This document shows positions 18,075 to 29,555 of a stretch of DNA of 64,000 bases, piece by piece. The stretch's first letter is position 1, and the number at the start of each line of letters is the position of its first letter. The DNA is taken from positions 372,001 through 436,000 of the forward strand of contig NC_016025.1 in the NCBI RefSeq assembly GCF_000226295.1. The letters are read 5' to 3'. Source of the stretch: Chloracidobacterium thermophilum B. Its GTDB lineage: Bacteria > Acidobacteriota > Blastocatellia > Chloracidobacteriales > Chloracidobacteriaceae. The notes under the pieces were generated by a model, which was given only the letters and a program-made list of their open reading frames with translations, made no database searches and had not been told where the DNA came from. Both the position numbers and the translations under genes were made by a program.

Positions 18075-19443
18075 TTGACATACTCCCCTGCCTAAAGGCA
18101 GGGGATTCTTGTTCCTGGTTCTGCGAGCGCACTTACTTCATCAGGTTGCCCCTCTAAAGCAGCGGTGCATCTCTCCCCAAGCGTTCCCTCTGTCGAGGCA
18201 GTTCCCTTTTGCCCAAAGGTACTGTTTTGCCACTCCATTCCCAAGATGCTTAGTCCCTTCTTGAGGATGTTCAAAGCCGCATTCTGGTCTCTGTCTGATT
18301 CAAATCCACATTGAGGACAACTATGGGTTCTGGTGGATAGGGTTTTTACTACCATAATGCCACAGTTACTACAGTCCTGTGTGGTGTACTGCGGCGGTAC
18401 GCTGACGACTGCCTTGTCCCACACCTTGCCGTAGTAGTCCAGCCACGCAGTGAATTGAGACCAGCCAGCATCATGAATGGATTTGGCAAGATGATGATTT
18501 TTGACCAGGTTCTTCACCTGCAAGTCTTCATACGCCACGACATCGTGAGATGCCACCACGCACCGTGCCTGCTTAATTGCCCAGTCTTTACGCTGGCGTT
18601 GGACTTTCAGATGCACTTTGCCTAGTCGCTTTCTTTGCTTGTGGTAGTTCTTAGATTGGGATTTTGCCCTCTTCTTGAACTTCCGACTTAATCTGCGCTG
18701 GTGTTGCTTTAACCTCCTTTCACTACGCCTCAAAAACTTAGGATACTGTACAGGGTTGCCGTTCTGGTCGGTGTAGAAAGCCTTCAAGCCCAAGTCAATG
18801 CCAATCACATTGCCTGTGTATGCTCCCCGCTCTTTGCGCTCCACATCCAAGCAGAACTGGGCATAGTATCCATCTGCCCTGCGTATCACCCGCACCCGAT
18901 TGATTTTGGATTCAAGAATCAACCGTCTTGCTTCACCATTGCAGTACAGAGCAAACGAGCCAGCATTGAAGCCATCAGTGAAGGTGATAGACATTCCATC
19001 TCCTGACAGCTTCCAGCCAGATACCTTGTATTCCACAGAACGGCAATGCTTCTTGAACTTGGGATACCCTTTCTTGACCGCCTTGTTTCTGCAGTTGGTA
19101 TGGAACCGGGAAATGGAAGCCCAAGCTCGCTCTGCACTTGCCTGCCTTGCCGCTGAGTTTAACTTCCTGGCAAAGTCAAACTCTTTGGCCAGGTCTTTGC
19201 AGTGGGCATAGAGAACAGCTTTGTTTACACTCTTGTTGTCCATCCAGTACCGCACACATTTGTTTCTGACAAACTGTGCGGTACGGATGGCTTCATCCAG
19301 AGCCTGATACTGCTCTGCTGTCCCGTTGAGTAGCTTGGCTTCCATGACTCTCATACTGCTATTTTATCACAGGTTTGGCTTGATAAAACAGCGTGCGCCT
19401 TATATCCCTGCCCTAAAGTGCAGAGCTTTACGGCGTTTTTTCG
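18075..19443 (-). mobile_element. IS608-like (IS200/IS605 family) TnpB-only element, copy 1
   Basis: Exactly 1369 bp. On the element's own strand it lies directly 3' of host TTAC and ends in TCAA, the cleavage sites known for IS608. The left end carries an imperfect hairpin (CCCTGC...GCAGAG here, one mismatch versus the other copies) and the right end an 8-bp hairpin CCCCTGCC/GGCAGGGG. It carries tnpB only, with no tnpA, so mobility needs a Y1 transposase in trans. The right end plus 3' part of tnpB is where an omega RNA would be made. Confidence 0.92.
18092..19354 (-). CDS. tnpB: TnpB RNA-guided nuclease, copy 1
   Basis: 420 aa, full length for TnpB. N-terminal helix-turn-helix/wedge region, then the RuvC-like nuclease: Asp187 in IGIDLGLKAFYTD, Glu276 in VAYEDLQVKNLV, and Asp354/356 in ESDRDQNAALNIL. 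The zinc ribbon Cys pairs C328/C331 and C346/C349 are intact, although the residues after the first pair read CGIMVV instead of CGHRVV in the other copies. Related proteins cut DNA next to a target-adjacent motif using an omega RNA guide. An 8-bp inverted repeat TTTTATCA/TGATAAAA lies just before the start codon in each copy. Confidence 0.93.
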   Translation of the reverse strand: MRVMEAKLLNGTAEQYQALDEAIRTAQFVRNKCVRYWMDNKSVNKAVLYAHCKDLAKEFDFARKLNSAARQASAERAWASISRFHTNCRNKAVKKGYPKFKKHCRSVEYKVSGWKLSGDGMSITFTDGFNAGSFALYCNGEARRLILESKINRVRVIRRADGYYAQFCLDVERKERGAYTGNVIGIDLGLKAFYTDQNGNPVQYPKFLRRSERRLKQHQRRLSRKFKKRAKSQSKNYHKQRKRLGKVHLKVQRQRKDWAIKQARCVVASHDVVAYEDLQVKNLVKNHHLAKSIHDAGWSQFTAWLDYYGKVWDKAVVSVPPQYTTQDCSNCGIMVVKTLSTRTHSCPQCGFESDRDQNAALNILKKGLSILGMEWQNSTFGQKGTASTEGTLGERCTAALEGQPDEVSALAEPGTRIPCL

Positions 19444-19976
19444 GTAAATACCGTGCTGTCGCCGTCTTTCAACAACTCCTTATAGTCCATATTCGTAATC
19501 CTGATGCCTTCCAGGATTTTTCCGAGCCAAGCAACCCTTTCTATTGAAGACTTGGTAAATCTTCCAACGAATGCTCCTTCCGAATAACCTCCCGCTTCTG
19601 CCACCCCGGAAAACGTAATCCGGTTAAGAACAAAAAACCTTACTACCCGCTCAAAGTCATTTATTTTCGACGTGTCCATACTAAGCAAATCATGAAACAA
19701 TTCTCTACCGTCTGCTCTCTCCAGCTTTAACCTCATAATCTCATCCGCCAATTTCACAGAGTCTTCCTGAGCGCACTTCCAGAAACAGAATAGTTCAGTA
19801 TTGAGATCATTGATCCACATGCTGACTTCGGGATGTTTTTGTCTCAAATAAACAAAGAAAGATCCTCCGCCAACAAATGGTTCGCGATATTCATCAAATG
19901 TCTCTGGAACAAGAGTGAGCAGGCGCTGTACCGCGCGTGACTTTCCGCCGGGATAGCGTAACGGACTTTTGATCAT
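19444..19976 (-). pseudogene. DNA adenine methylase (D12 class), N-terminal fragment truncated by TnpB element
   Basis: About 177 host residues from ATG 19976, which overlaps the stop of the upstream transporter gene (ATGA). SAM-binding motifs are present: SPLRYPGGKSRAVQRLL at the start and EPFVGGGSFF at about residue 36, with NDLNTELF beyond. The frame enters the TnpB element and stops after four foreign codons. The catalytic DPPY motif expected soon after VF(T) is missing, so the protein should be inactive. Base composition is lower in GC than the neighbours, suggesting recent transfer, perhaps from a phage or restriction locus. Confidence 0.85.
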
Positions 19977-21625
19977 TGCTCTGACCGGTTGCAAGTTATG
20001 TTTAGCTGAGTTCCTTTATTGTTTGGGACTGGTGATCTCAGCATCCCCAAAAGCGGGCAGCCGCCGGTTGAAGCAGACGCATTCTTCCGATAAGCTGCCC
20101 AGAAATCAGCCGCAACTTCACGTGGCGTGCGTTTTTCACCATCCACGGCGTAGTTCATCCGCTGCATCGTTGTCGTCGAAATGGCCCCCGCCAACGACGA
20201 CACCACTTCGGCAAGCGCTGGCACTTCGGACCATGCCGCCTGACGTACGACATAGACGGCCTGGTAGGGCGGAAAATAGTGCCGGTCATCTTCCAGTGCG
20301 ACCAGATCAAGCGCCGCGATGAGGCCATCCGTTGCATTGCCGGCAATGATGTCCAGCTCGCCGGCCGCCAGCGCCCGGTAGGTCAGCGCGAGGTCCATTT
20401 CCCGCGGCGACTGAAAATCAAAGCCATACGTTGCACAAAACCCCGCGTACCCATCAGCGCGCGACATAAAATCCTGCCCAAAGCCGGCCCGCCACCGCAG
20501 CGGCGCCCGCGCCGCATCAGAAATGGTCCGCAGACCGTACTCCACGGCCGTCTGGCGACGGACGAGAATGGCAAAGTCATTGCGAAAGCCCAGTGGCGGC
20601 CCGACCACCAACCCAAAACGCGCGGCATACGTCTGCCGGACTTCCGTATAGACGCGCTGTGGATCGGTCAGCGGACGTTGCCCCAGAATGGCCGTCCAGG
20701 CCGTGCCGGTGTATTCGGGATAGACATCCACCGCCCCTGCCAGCAGGGACGTATGCGCCAGGTTGCCACCCAGCTCATACCGGCGCTCCACAGCCACCCC
20801 CCGCGCCTCCAGCGCCTGCGCCAGCACTTCCGCCAGAATGACCGACTCGGTGAAGTCCTTTGAGCCGACGACCACCGGCCGTCCCACCGGCGTCACCGGC
20901 CCGGCGCCTACCCGGTAACTCCACAGCACCGGTAGCAACAGCACGACCAGTCCAGCCGCCGCCGCCAGACGGCGGACCCGTACCAGACGTGGAGCCGCCC
21001 GCGGTGCATGGCGCTCGAAAGCCGCAAAGATGACATCCACCAGCAGCGCCAGCAGCGCCGCCAGGGCCCCGCCGACCACCAGCAGGCGGTTGTCGTTTTG
21101 CCGCAGCCCGCGAAAAATGAGCGTCCCCAACCCACCAGCTCCAATGGCCGCCGCAATCGTGGCCGTGCCGACCGACAGCACGACGGACACCCGTACCCCG
21201 GCCAGAATGACGTTCGTCGCCAGCGGCAACTCCACGTAGCGCAGCCGCTGCCACGGCGTCAGCCCAAGGGCTGCAGCCGCCTCCCGTACGCTTGGTTCAA
21301 TTCCCAGAATCCCCGTGGCCGTGTTGCGTACGATGGGCAGCAGCGCGTACAGCGTCAGGGCCACAATCGCCGTGCGCGCACCGATACCGCCCAGCCACGG
21401 CAACGGCAGCAGCAGCCCAAACAGGGCCAGGCTCGGCACCGTCTGCACGGCATTGACCACGGCAAACACCACCCCCCGCACACGCGGCAGATAGGCCGCC
21501 GCAATCCCCAGCGGCAGCCCGACGGCCAGCGCCAGCACCGTCGCCACCAGAACGAGCAGCACGTGCTCCCGCCAGGCGGCCAACCAGATGGCCCGCTCTT
21601 CCAGAATGAACTGTAGCCACGTCAT
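19973..21625 (-). CDS. ABC transporter permease fused to substrate-binding protein (OpuB/OpuC/EgtU type)
   Basis: 550 aa from ATG 21625 (a TTG at 21640 is an alternative). Residues 1-~210 form a ProW-like permease with five to six TM helices and the EAA loop (AAALGLTPWQRLRYVELPLA). After another hydrophobic segment, residues ~250-510 form an OpuAC-type binding protein (VVVGSKDFTESVILAEVLAQ; VDVYPEYTGTAW; the final RMNYAVDGEKRTPREVAADF). Such fusions import glycine betaine, choline or, in the EgtU branch, ergothioneine. The C-terminal ~30 residues beyond FWAAYRKN look like read-through into non-homologous sequence reaching the methylase gene. The ATPase gene lies upstream. Confidence 0.85.
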   Translation of the reverse strand: MTWLQFILEERAIWLAAWREHVLLVLVATVLALAVGLPLGIAAAYLPRVRGVVFAVVNAVQTVPSLALFGLLLPLPWLGGIGARTAIVALTLYALLPIVRNTATGILGIEPSVREAAAALGLTPWQRLRYVELPLATNVILAGVRVSVVLSVGTATIAAAIGAGGLGTLIFRGLRQNDNRLLVVGGALAALLALLVDVIFAAFERHAPRAAPRLVRVRRLAAAAGLVVLLLPVLWSYRVGAGPVTPVGRPVVVGSKDFTESVILAEVLAQALEARGVAVERRYELGGNLAHTSLLAGAVDVYPEYTGTAWTAILGQRPLTDPQRVYTEVRQTYAARFGLVVGPPLGFRNDFAILVRRQTAVEYGLRTISDAARAPLRWRAGFGQDFMSRADGYAGFCATYGFDFQSPREMDLALTYRALAAGELDIIAGNATDGLIAALDLVALEDDRHYFPPYQAVYVVRQAAWSEVPALAEVVSSLAGAISTTTMQRMNYAVDGEKRTPREVAADFWAAYRKNASASTGGCPLLGMLRSPVPNNKGTQLNITCNRSEQ

Positions 21626-21651
21626 GCGTGTGATGGACAACCCACCCGGCT

Positions 21652-22413
21652 TCAGAAGCGCGCCGCCTGTACGTATTCGCGCACCGCCGGGCAGTCCAGC
21701 TTCAGAAAGGTCTCTGGCGGCGCATCCGCCACCAGCCGCCCGCCGACCAGCAGCCCGATGCGCGTCCCCACCCGCAGCGCCTCCCGTAGATCGTGGGTGA
21801 CGAACAACGCCGTTTTTCCCAGCCGGGCGACCAGTTCCGCAAACTCCTGTTGCAGCCGGGAACGCACAACCGGATCGAGCGCCCCAAACGGCTCATCCAG
21901 CAGCAGAAGGTCAGGATCGAGCGCCAGCGCCCGCGCCAGCCCCACCCGCTGCCGCTCGCCGCCCGACAGTTCGGACGGAAACCGGCCGGCATACGTCCCG
22001 GCCGGCAAACCGACGCTGTCCAGCAGTTCCACCACCCGCGCCCGTCGCCGCTCCGGCGTCCAACCGGACAACTCCAGCAGCAGCCCGACATTGCGCTCCA
22101 CCGTCAGGTGCGGAAACAGCCCCGCATCCTGCATGACATACCCCATCCGACGGCGCAGTTGGATGACCTCCCACGCCGTTACCGCCTGCCCGGCCACCCG
22201 CACCTCGCCGGAGGTTGGCTCAAGCAGGCGGTTGACGAGCTTGAGCAGCGAGGTCTTTCCGCTCCCCGAAGCGCCGAGCAGCATGAACACCTCCCCCGAC
22301 GCCACCGCCAGATCAATGCCGTCAAGCACCGGCACCCCGGCCCGTACCAGACCGACCCCACGCAACTCGACGACAGGAGCGGCCACCGGCTTCGGAACAG
22401 ATACGTTGCTCAT
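21652..22413 (-). CDS. ABC transporter ATP-binding protein (OpuCA/ProV-like)
   Basis: 253 aa from ATG 22413, which has GGGAGAGG six nt upstream; longer starts overlap trpB. Walker A GASGSGKTS, signature LSGGERQRVGLARAL, Walker B LLLLDEPFGALD, and switch His in VTHD. No C-terminal CBS pair, unlike classical ProV/OpuCA, so osmotic gating is not indicated. It energises the permease/binding-protein fusion encoded 26 bp downstream. Confidence 0.9.
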   Translation of the reverse strand: MSNVSVPKPVAAPVVELRGVGLVRAGVPVLDGIDLAVASGEVFMLLGASGSGKTSLLKLVNRLLEPTSGEVRVAGQAVTAWEVIQLRRRMGYVMQDAGLFPHLTVERNVGLLLELSGWTPERRRARVVELLDSVGLPAGTYAGRFPSELSGGERQRVGLARALALDPDLLLLDEPFGALDPVVRSRLQQEFAELVARLGKTALFVTHDLREALRVGTRIGLLVGGRLVADAPPETFLKLDCPAVREYVQAARF

Positions 22414-22471
22414 CGCCTCTCCCATGTCCCTTCCGGGAGCGTTGAGATTGGCCCGTACACCCCCGCGCCCG

Positions 22472-23653
22472 TCAGGCGCTTCCCCCGGCGGCATACTGCA
22501 TCACGGTTTGCAGGTCCTTGTCGCCGCGCCCGCAGAGGTTGAGCAGGATGGTTGTCCCCGGCGGATAGTGACGCGCCTGACGCCGTACCCAGGCAACGGC
22601 ATGGGCCGGCTCCAGCGCCGGAATGATCCCTTCACACCGTGACAGATGGTGAAAGGCGGCGATGGCTTCGTCGTCGGTGGCCACGTCGTACTGCACCCGC
22701 CCGATACTTTTCAGATAGGCATGCTCGGGCCCGACGGAAGGATAGTCCAGCCCGGCCGAGATACTGTGGGTTTCATAAATCTGGCCGTCTCCGTCCTGAA
22801 GCACGTAACTGCGCATGCCGTGCAGCGTGCCGGGTGTCCCCCGGGCCAGAACGGCCCCGTGGGCATCCGTATCCAGCCCCCGCCCCCCCGGCTCGACCCC
22901 CACGAGTTGCACCTCCGCATCCTCCAGAAAGGCCGTGAACATCCCGATGGCATTCGAGCCGCCACCGACACAGGCCACGACGACATCCGGCAGACGGCCG
23001 GTTTGTTCCAGCATCTGCGCCCGGGCCTCATCGCCAATGACCCGCTGGAAGTACTTGACCATGGTTGGAAAGGGATGCGGCCCGGCGGCCGTTCCCAGCA
23101 CGTAATGCGTGGTGCGGACGTTGGTCATCCAGTCCCGCAGGGCATCGTTGATGGCGTCCTTGAGCGTACGCCCGCCGGTACGGACGGCATGAACCGTCGC
23201 CCCCAGCACCTGCATGCGAAAGACGTTCGGCTGCTGCCGGGCCATATCCACTTCGCCCATATAGACTTCGGTACGCAGCCCCAGCAGCGCCCCGGCCATG
23301 GCCGTGGCCACACCATGCTGCCCGGCGCCGGTCTCGGCAATCAGGCGCGTTTTGCCCATCTGCTTCGCCAGCAGTGCCTGGCCAAGGGCGTTGTTGGTCT
23401 TGTGCGCACCGCCGTGCAGCAGGTCTTCGCGTTTGAAGTACAGCCCGATACCCAGTTCACGGGAAAGATTCCGGGCGTAAAACAGCGGTGTCGGGCGCCC
23501 CAGAAAACCGGTTGCAAGGTCCCGGAACGTCTCTTGAAAAACATTATCAGACTGCGCGGCCAGAAAAGCGGCTTCCAGTTCTTCCAGCGCCGGCATAAGG
23601 GTTTCCGGCGCATAGACGCCACCAAACGGTCCAAAATAGCCGAAAGATTGCAT
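22472..23653 (-). CDS. trpB: Tryptophan synthase beta chain
   Basis: 393 aa, normal length for TrpB1. Converts indole plus serine to tryptophan with PLP. The PLP lysine is K85 in [12 protein letters not shown]; the glycine-rich phosphate loop is [12 protein letters not shown], and [14 protein letters not shown] matches the family N-terminus. trpA is not adjacent; trpD lies about 15 kb away on the same strand, so trp genes are scattered. The ABC ATPase gene starts just after it on the same strand. Confidence 0.95.
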   Translation of the reverse strand: MQSFGYFGPFGGVYAPETLMPALEELEAAFLAAQSDNVFQETFRDLATGFLGRPTPLFYARNLSRELGIGLYFKREDLLHGGAHKTNNALGQALLAKQMGKTRLIAETGAGQHGVATAMAGALLGLRTEVYMGEVDMARQQPNVFRMQVLGATVHAVRTGGRTLKDAINDALRDWMTNVRTTHYVLGTAAGPHPFPTMVKYFQRVIGDEARAQMLEQTGRLPDVVVACVGGGSNAIGMFTAFLEDAEVQLVGVEPGGRGLDTDAHGAVLARGTPGTLHGMRSYVLQDGDGQIYETHSISAGLDYPSVGPEHAYLKSIGRVQYDVATDDEAIAAFHHLSRCEGIIPALEPAHAVAWVRRQARHYPPGTTILLNLCGRGDKDLQTVMQYAAGGSA

Positions 23654-23801
23654 GACAGGTTCGGGACTGCCCTGAGAACACCCGACATATCAATCCCGCA
23701 ACACGGCTCTGGCGGTCAGGGCAGGCTGTGTTTCAAAGTTTTCACATCGTTCACGCAGCCGGCCGGCAAAGCAATGCCTTTTTCCGCTCCGGCCGGAAAT
23801 G

Positions 23802-23839
23802 AAAAAACCGGACAGACTTCAGACGAAGCCTGCCCGGTT
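23802..23839 (-). terminator. Intrinsic terminator of the korAB operon
   Basis: On the minus strand a long stem AACCGG-GCAG-CTTC / GAAG-CTG-CCGGTT with small mismatches and a short GTCT loop is followed by six T. It begins 18 bp after the korB stop codon. Confidence 0.85.
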
Positions 23840-23856
23840 GGGATAAAACGGCCGGA

Positions 23857-24900
23857 TTATTCGACCACCCAGGTGTCGCCGCTGTGAAGCAGCCGCTCCA
23901 GATTGCCTTTCCCCCGCGCCATGGCCATCTCGATTTGTTGCTGAGTCAGTTCCTCGAACGTGGGTCTGGATACGCTTCGGAACACACCCATCGGCACGGG
24001 AAATTCCGGGTAATTCATCTGAGTGAGCAGGTAGGCCAGCGTCGGGTCTTCCGCGTTTTCGTCATGGACGAGCAAATCGTCCACCGTCACGCCATGTTCC
24101 CCAATGGTGACGACTTCGGGCCGGATGCCGTTGAGCCGGATGCCCTTGTTGCGGTCCTTGCCAAAAATCATCGGCTTGCCATGCTCCAGGTAGAGCATGT
24201 TGTCCGCCCGCACTTCCTTGTCGCTGATGGGCTTGTAGGCCCCATCGTTGAAGATGTTGCAGTTCTGGTAAATCTCCACAAAGGACACGCCCCTGTGCCG
24301 CGCTGCCCGCTCAATGGTGGCCGCCAGGTGCTTGGTATCCACGTCTATCGAACGGGCGACAAATGTAGCCTCGGAAGCAATGGCAACACAGAGCGGATTG
24401 ATGGGCCGCTCGATATTTCCCATGGGACTGGACTTGGTTTTTTTACCAAACTCTGACGTAGGCGAGTACTGACCTTTCGTCAATCCATAAATGCGGTTGT
24501 TGAACAACAGAATGTTGACATCCAGGTTGCGCCGCATGACATGGATGAAGTGGTTGCCGCCGATGGAGAGACCGTCGCCATCCCCCGTGATGACCCACAC
24601 CGAAAGGTCCGGGTTCGCCAGCTTGATACCAGTGGCCACCGTGGGCGCGCGCCCATGAATGGTGTGGAAACCGTAGGTGTTCATGTAGTACGGAAACCGG
24701 CTCGAACAGCCGATACCTGAGACAAACACCAGGTTTTCGCGGGGAATGTTGAGCTTGGGAAGAACCGACTGCACCTGAAAGAGAATCGAGTAGTCGCCAC
24801 AGCCCGGACACCAGCGGACTTCCTGATCGGAGATAAAGTCCGTACGTTGCAAGTTGAGTGGCGTCTCCGATGCGCCAGCGATCTTGAGCGGTTCGGTCAT
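23857..24900 (-). CDS. korB: 2-oxoglutarate:ferredoxin oxidoreductase, beta subunit
   Basis: 347 aa from ATG 24900. Binds thiamine pyrophosphate and works with KorA to decarboxylate a 2-oxoacid to acyl-CoA while reducing ferredoxin, or the reverse. Evidence: WCPGCGDYSILF (cluster/TPP region) near residue 30, CSSRFPYYMNTYGFHTIHGR near 65, and the TPP motif GDGDGLSIGGNHFIH...NN. The C-terminal domain has EIYQNCNIFNDG. Follows korA on the same strand by 62 bp. Supports anaerobic or reductive carbon metabolism. Confidence 0.9.
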   Translation of the reverse strand: MTEPLKIAGASETPLNLQRTDFISDQEVRWCPGCGDYSILFQVQSVLPKLNIPRENLVFVSGIGCSSRFPYYMNTYGFHTIHGRAPTVATGIKLANPDLSVWVITGDGDGLSIGGNHFIHVMRRNLDVNILLFNNRIYGLTKGQYSPTSEFGKKTKSSPMGNIERPINPLCVAIASEATFVARSIDVDTKHLAATIERAARHRGVSFVEIYQNCNIFNDGAYKPISDKEVRADNMLYLEHGKPMIFGKDRNKGIRLNGIRPEVVTIGEHGVTVDDLLVHDENAEDPTLAYLLTQMNYPEFPVPMGVFRSVSRPTFEELTQQQIEMAMARGKGNLERLLHSGDTWVVE

Positions 24901-24962
24901 AGTGGTCTGCCCCTGCACAGGCGATGCCGGAGGATGCACCGCCGGTAAAGTCACGACTCACG

Positions 24963-26816
<1,854 letters not shown>

Positions 26817-26831
26817 CGGAATCTACTCCGC

Positions 26832-26857
26832 CTTGAGCGTAAATCTTGAGCGTAAAT
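26832..26857. repeat. 13-bp tandem repeat upstream of korA
   Basis: CTTGAGCGTAAAT occurs twice head to tail (26832-26844, 26845-26857), 16 bp from the korA start on the minus strand. It may be a duplicated binding site or simple slippage. Confidence 0.6.
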
Positions 26858-26909
26858 GATGAGACCAGGACGGGCCGCTGGCGCTGCCCCGGCACAAGCG
26901 GCCACAGCC

Positions 26910-27377
26910 CTAACCGCCTTCAACGGTCAGGCTCTTCTGGTCGAGTTTGGGTGGAAGGTTGACCACATCGCGGGGAAAGTGCTCGACGATAAAGCTGATG
27001 ATGTGGCGGGTCGAGATCACTCCCAGAATCCTACCTTCAGCGTCGAGCACCGGCAGATGCCGGTAGTTCCCGGCGTCCATCAGACGCATCGCTTCGACGA
27101 TGGTGGCATCTTCCCGGATGGTCGTCGGATTGGGCGTCATGAAGTCTTTGACTGGTGCTGTGTACTCAACGCCCAGTCCTATCACCTTGAGCAGGTAATC
27201 ACGTTCGGTCACGATGCCAAGCAGGGAGCCGTTTTCACAGACGAAAGCATAACCCGCCCGTTCGGCCATCATGGCCGTGATGGTTTCCGCCAACGACGTA
27301 TCCGGGGCGACAATGACCGGGCGCGAAGGCTCCAGATGCCGCACTTTCCAGTCCTGAATGATGTGTTCGAGAGACAT
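26910..27377 (-). CDS. Two-CBS-domain protein
   Basis: 155 aa from ATG 27377. Two CBS motifs: residues ~5-70 (VIVAPDTSLAETITAMMAERA; GIVTERDYL) and ~80-150 (PTTIREDATIVEAMRLMDAG; ILGVISTRHIISF). CBS pairs bind adenine nucleotides and sense energy state. It ends 93 bp before korA on the same strand and may be its first operon gene and regulator. Confidence 0.85.
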   Translation of the reverse strand: MSLEHIIQDWKVRHLEPSRPVIVAPDTSLAETITAMMAERAGYAFVCENGSLLGIVTERDYLLKVIGLGVEYTAPVKDFMTPNPTTIREDATIVEAMRLMDAGNYRHLPVLDAEGRILGVISTRHIISFIVEHFPRDVVNLPPKLDQKSLTVEGG

Positions 27378-27518
27378 ACTGACAACCTGCGGCGCCATGC
27401 ACGGCCTGCGCCGTGCTCCAAAAGTGGGATGTCACAAGCCGTGGGCAACAACCGCCTTCTGGCCACTGTTGCCTTGGATGCTATGTGAGAAACCTTACTT
27501 TTGGCAATGCCACCGTTG

Positions 27519-27543
27519 AAAAAACCGGCCCGAACGGCCGGCT
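27519..27543 (-). terminator. Intrinsic terminator after the two-TM protein gene
   Basis: Minus-strand stem CCGGCC/GGCCGG with a 5-nt loop followed by six T, about 90 bp downstream of the stop at 27633. Confidence 0.7.
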
Positions 27544-27632
27544 CAGAATGCGGCTTCCACCCGGCACAGCCGCAACGTCCTCGTCACGCGGGGTCCAGCC
27601 TGGCGCCTGGACTGGTGACAACGTGGAATTTC

Positions 27633-28172
27633 TCAGGCCTGGGCCGGCAGACGCGGCTCAGCCGCCAGAGCAGACTCTGTAGCCAACCCGGTCACATCCC
27701 CCAGCAACGTCGCGTTGAGGTGCGCCGCCAACGAGTCGGCCTCATCTGCATCGAGACCCTTCAGAAGCGGGATGTCCACCTCCCCCTGGCGGATGCCCAC
27801 CACCCCCCACGCGCCAAAGAACCGTGCTGTGGACAGGTCATAGTCGGTGCCGAACACCGTCAGCCGGTCTCCCGACCGCTCCAGCACAAGTTCAGGCAAC
27901 CCGGCAATGGCACCCATCGCCTGCCGGAAAAACAGCCACGTGGTGTACAACCCGGCACTGCCGGCGATGAGACACAGCACACCCAGCAGGGAAACCTGTT
28001 GCGCCAGCCCTGCAGCCGCGGCCATGGTCGTCACAAATGACACGACCGCAAAACCAACTGCCAGCAGCGACTTCAGTACGTCGGACAGCTCGCCATTGCG
28101 GGTCAGCCACAGCTTCCGGTCCGTAAAGACAATGCTCCGCCCGTTTGACAGCAGGTATGATTCACGTTTCAT
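27633..28172 (-). CDS. Hypothetical membrane protein with two TM segments
   Basis: 179 aa, preceded by GGAGG. The cytoplasmic start KRESYLLSNGRSIVFTDRKLWL looks like a small beta domain, then two TM helices (~35-57, ~62-82), then a soluble C-terminal beta/alpha region. Family not recognised. It has its own terminator and appears monocistronic. Confidence 0.65.
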   Translation of the reverse strand: MKRESYLLSNGRSIVFTDRKLWLTRNGELSDVLKSLLAVGFAVVSFVTTMAAAAGLAQQVSLLGVLCLIAGSAGLYTTWLFFRQAMGAIAGLPELVLERSGDRLTVFGTDYDLSTARFFGAWGVVGIRQGEVDIPLLKGLDADEADSLAAHLNATLLGDVTGLATESALAAEPRLPAQA

Positions 28173-28308
28173 ACTGATCCTCCGCTTCCCTTCCCGACCT
28201 TTGCCCTTCGGGTCACAGGTGAGTTGTGCCGCCCACCCCGCACAAAGTCAACGACTTTTGACGACAGCCTGCCGTCTGCGCCACACCGGTTCAGCGCCTG
28301 ACCCGGCG

Positions 28309-29454
28309 CTAGCGCAGGGTCAGTGCCAGGTATTCAATATACGCCCGCGGCCCCGGCGTCACCCCGCGCGGACGGCGCAGGTTCTGAAGACAACCATCAA
28401 AGGCGCGCACGACAACGGCGGCTTCCATTTCACGCTCGACGTTCTCCCGGTGAATCTGCCGGCACAGCGCCAGTCCCTCGTCAATTGCCTGCAGGATGAA
28501 AGCCACGGAAGCGGAAGGATGCTCCAGCGGCGGGTCTTCTCCGGCTGCGGCAGCCGTTTGGGCCATCAGCAGCGCCTGTTCAACATCGGCATCAGTGATG
28601 AAGGGATTGGGCACGGCCGCATCGGCAATGTGCCGCTCGATGGAAAACACCGTTCCACGGACAAGGTCCTGGGTCAGCGCCAGCCCGACGGCATCCTCGA
28701 TGCCTTCAAGCGGAATGGCGCGCACCGGCGTGTCCCACCCTTCGGGCCGCCAGGTCAGACGCTCTGACTCCAACATGGCCGTCCGGTAGCGGACGTGCTG
28801 CGGCAGCGCGTAGCGCGGATGGCGCGCGCCAAGCTGCTTGCGCTGGGCGCGGTCCGAAATGTAGTAGGCATCCACTCCACCCAGGGCATTTTTTTTGATC
28901 TGCTCAGCATAGACACCGGGCAGGGGATCATCGGACACCGGACAGAAAAAGACGCCCGGCGGCAGTGACACTTCCGGGAGTTCACCCAGCCGCGCCAGAA
29001 AGTCGGCAAAGTTGTCCGGGGGTGCTTTGCCAATGTAGTCATTGATGCGCTGCCCGTAAGCAATCACCCGCGCCGCCTGAAGCCGGTCGGCCGGCAACCA
29101 GGGGAAGGGGGCTTCGCGCATGCGCCGGTCGAGTTCTTCCACCGGCAGACGCTCAAAAAACACCTTGATGATGCCGTCCCGGAGTTCGTCAATGCACAGC
29201 AGGGCAACGTCCTGAAGCCCGGACGCTGCCGGTTGTTCGTCAGCACAGGACTCCCCGGCCTGGTTGCCGTCATCCCCGGTGTGATTGGCTTCAACCGGCG
29301 TGGCATGGAGCAAAAAACGCAGCCCCAGATAACGTCCCCAGGCCATACGGGGGCCCACCGGGGAAGTGCCTGTGCCACCAGTCGTCACCTGGCGTCCACC
29401 ACTGCTTTGGCGCTGCTGCGCCCGCAGTTTTTGAGCTTTGGTTTTCTTGGGCAT
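28309..29454 (-). CDS. Hypothetical soluble protein of unknown family
   Basis: 381 aa from ATG 29454; the Lys/Gln-rich start KKTKAQKLRAQQRQ favours this over the longer frame. Soluble, no signal or membrane segment. Conserved-looking blocks include APFPWLPADRLQAARVIAYG, FFCPVSDDPLPGVYAEQIKK and GPRAYIEYLALTLR, and the Glu/Asp-rich middle is helical. I do not recognise a domain or a catalytic motif. Confidence 0.6.
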   Translation of the reverse strand: MPKKTKAQKLRAQQRQSSGGRQVTTGGTGTSPVGPRMAWGRYLGLRFLLHATPVEANHTGDDGNQAGESCADEQPAASGLQDVALLCIDELRDGIIKVFFERLPVEELDRRMREAPFPWLPADRLQAARVIAYGQRINDYIGKAPPDNFADFLARLGELPEVSLPPGVFFCPVSDDPLPGVYAEQIKKNALGGVDAYYISDRAQRKQLGARHPRYALPQHVRYRTAMLESERLTWRPEGWDTPVRAIPLEGIEDAVGLALTQDLVRGTVFSIERHIADAAVPNPFITDADVEQALLMAQTAAAAGEDPPLEHPSASVAFILQAIDEGLALCRQIHRENVEREMEAAVVVRAFDGCLQNLRRPRGVTPGPRAYIEYLALTLR

Positions 29455-29555
29455 ACAGTCAGACCCCAACCGAAGCCCGGCCGGGACATGGCACTCCACC
29501 CCTGCCACCCGGCAAGGTGTGTACCGTGTCACCAACGGGATTCGGGACAGTAATT

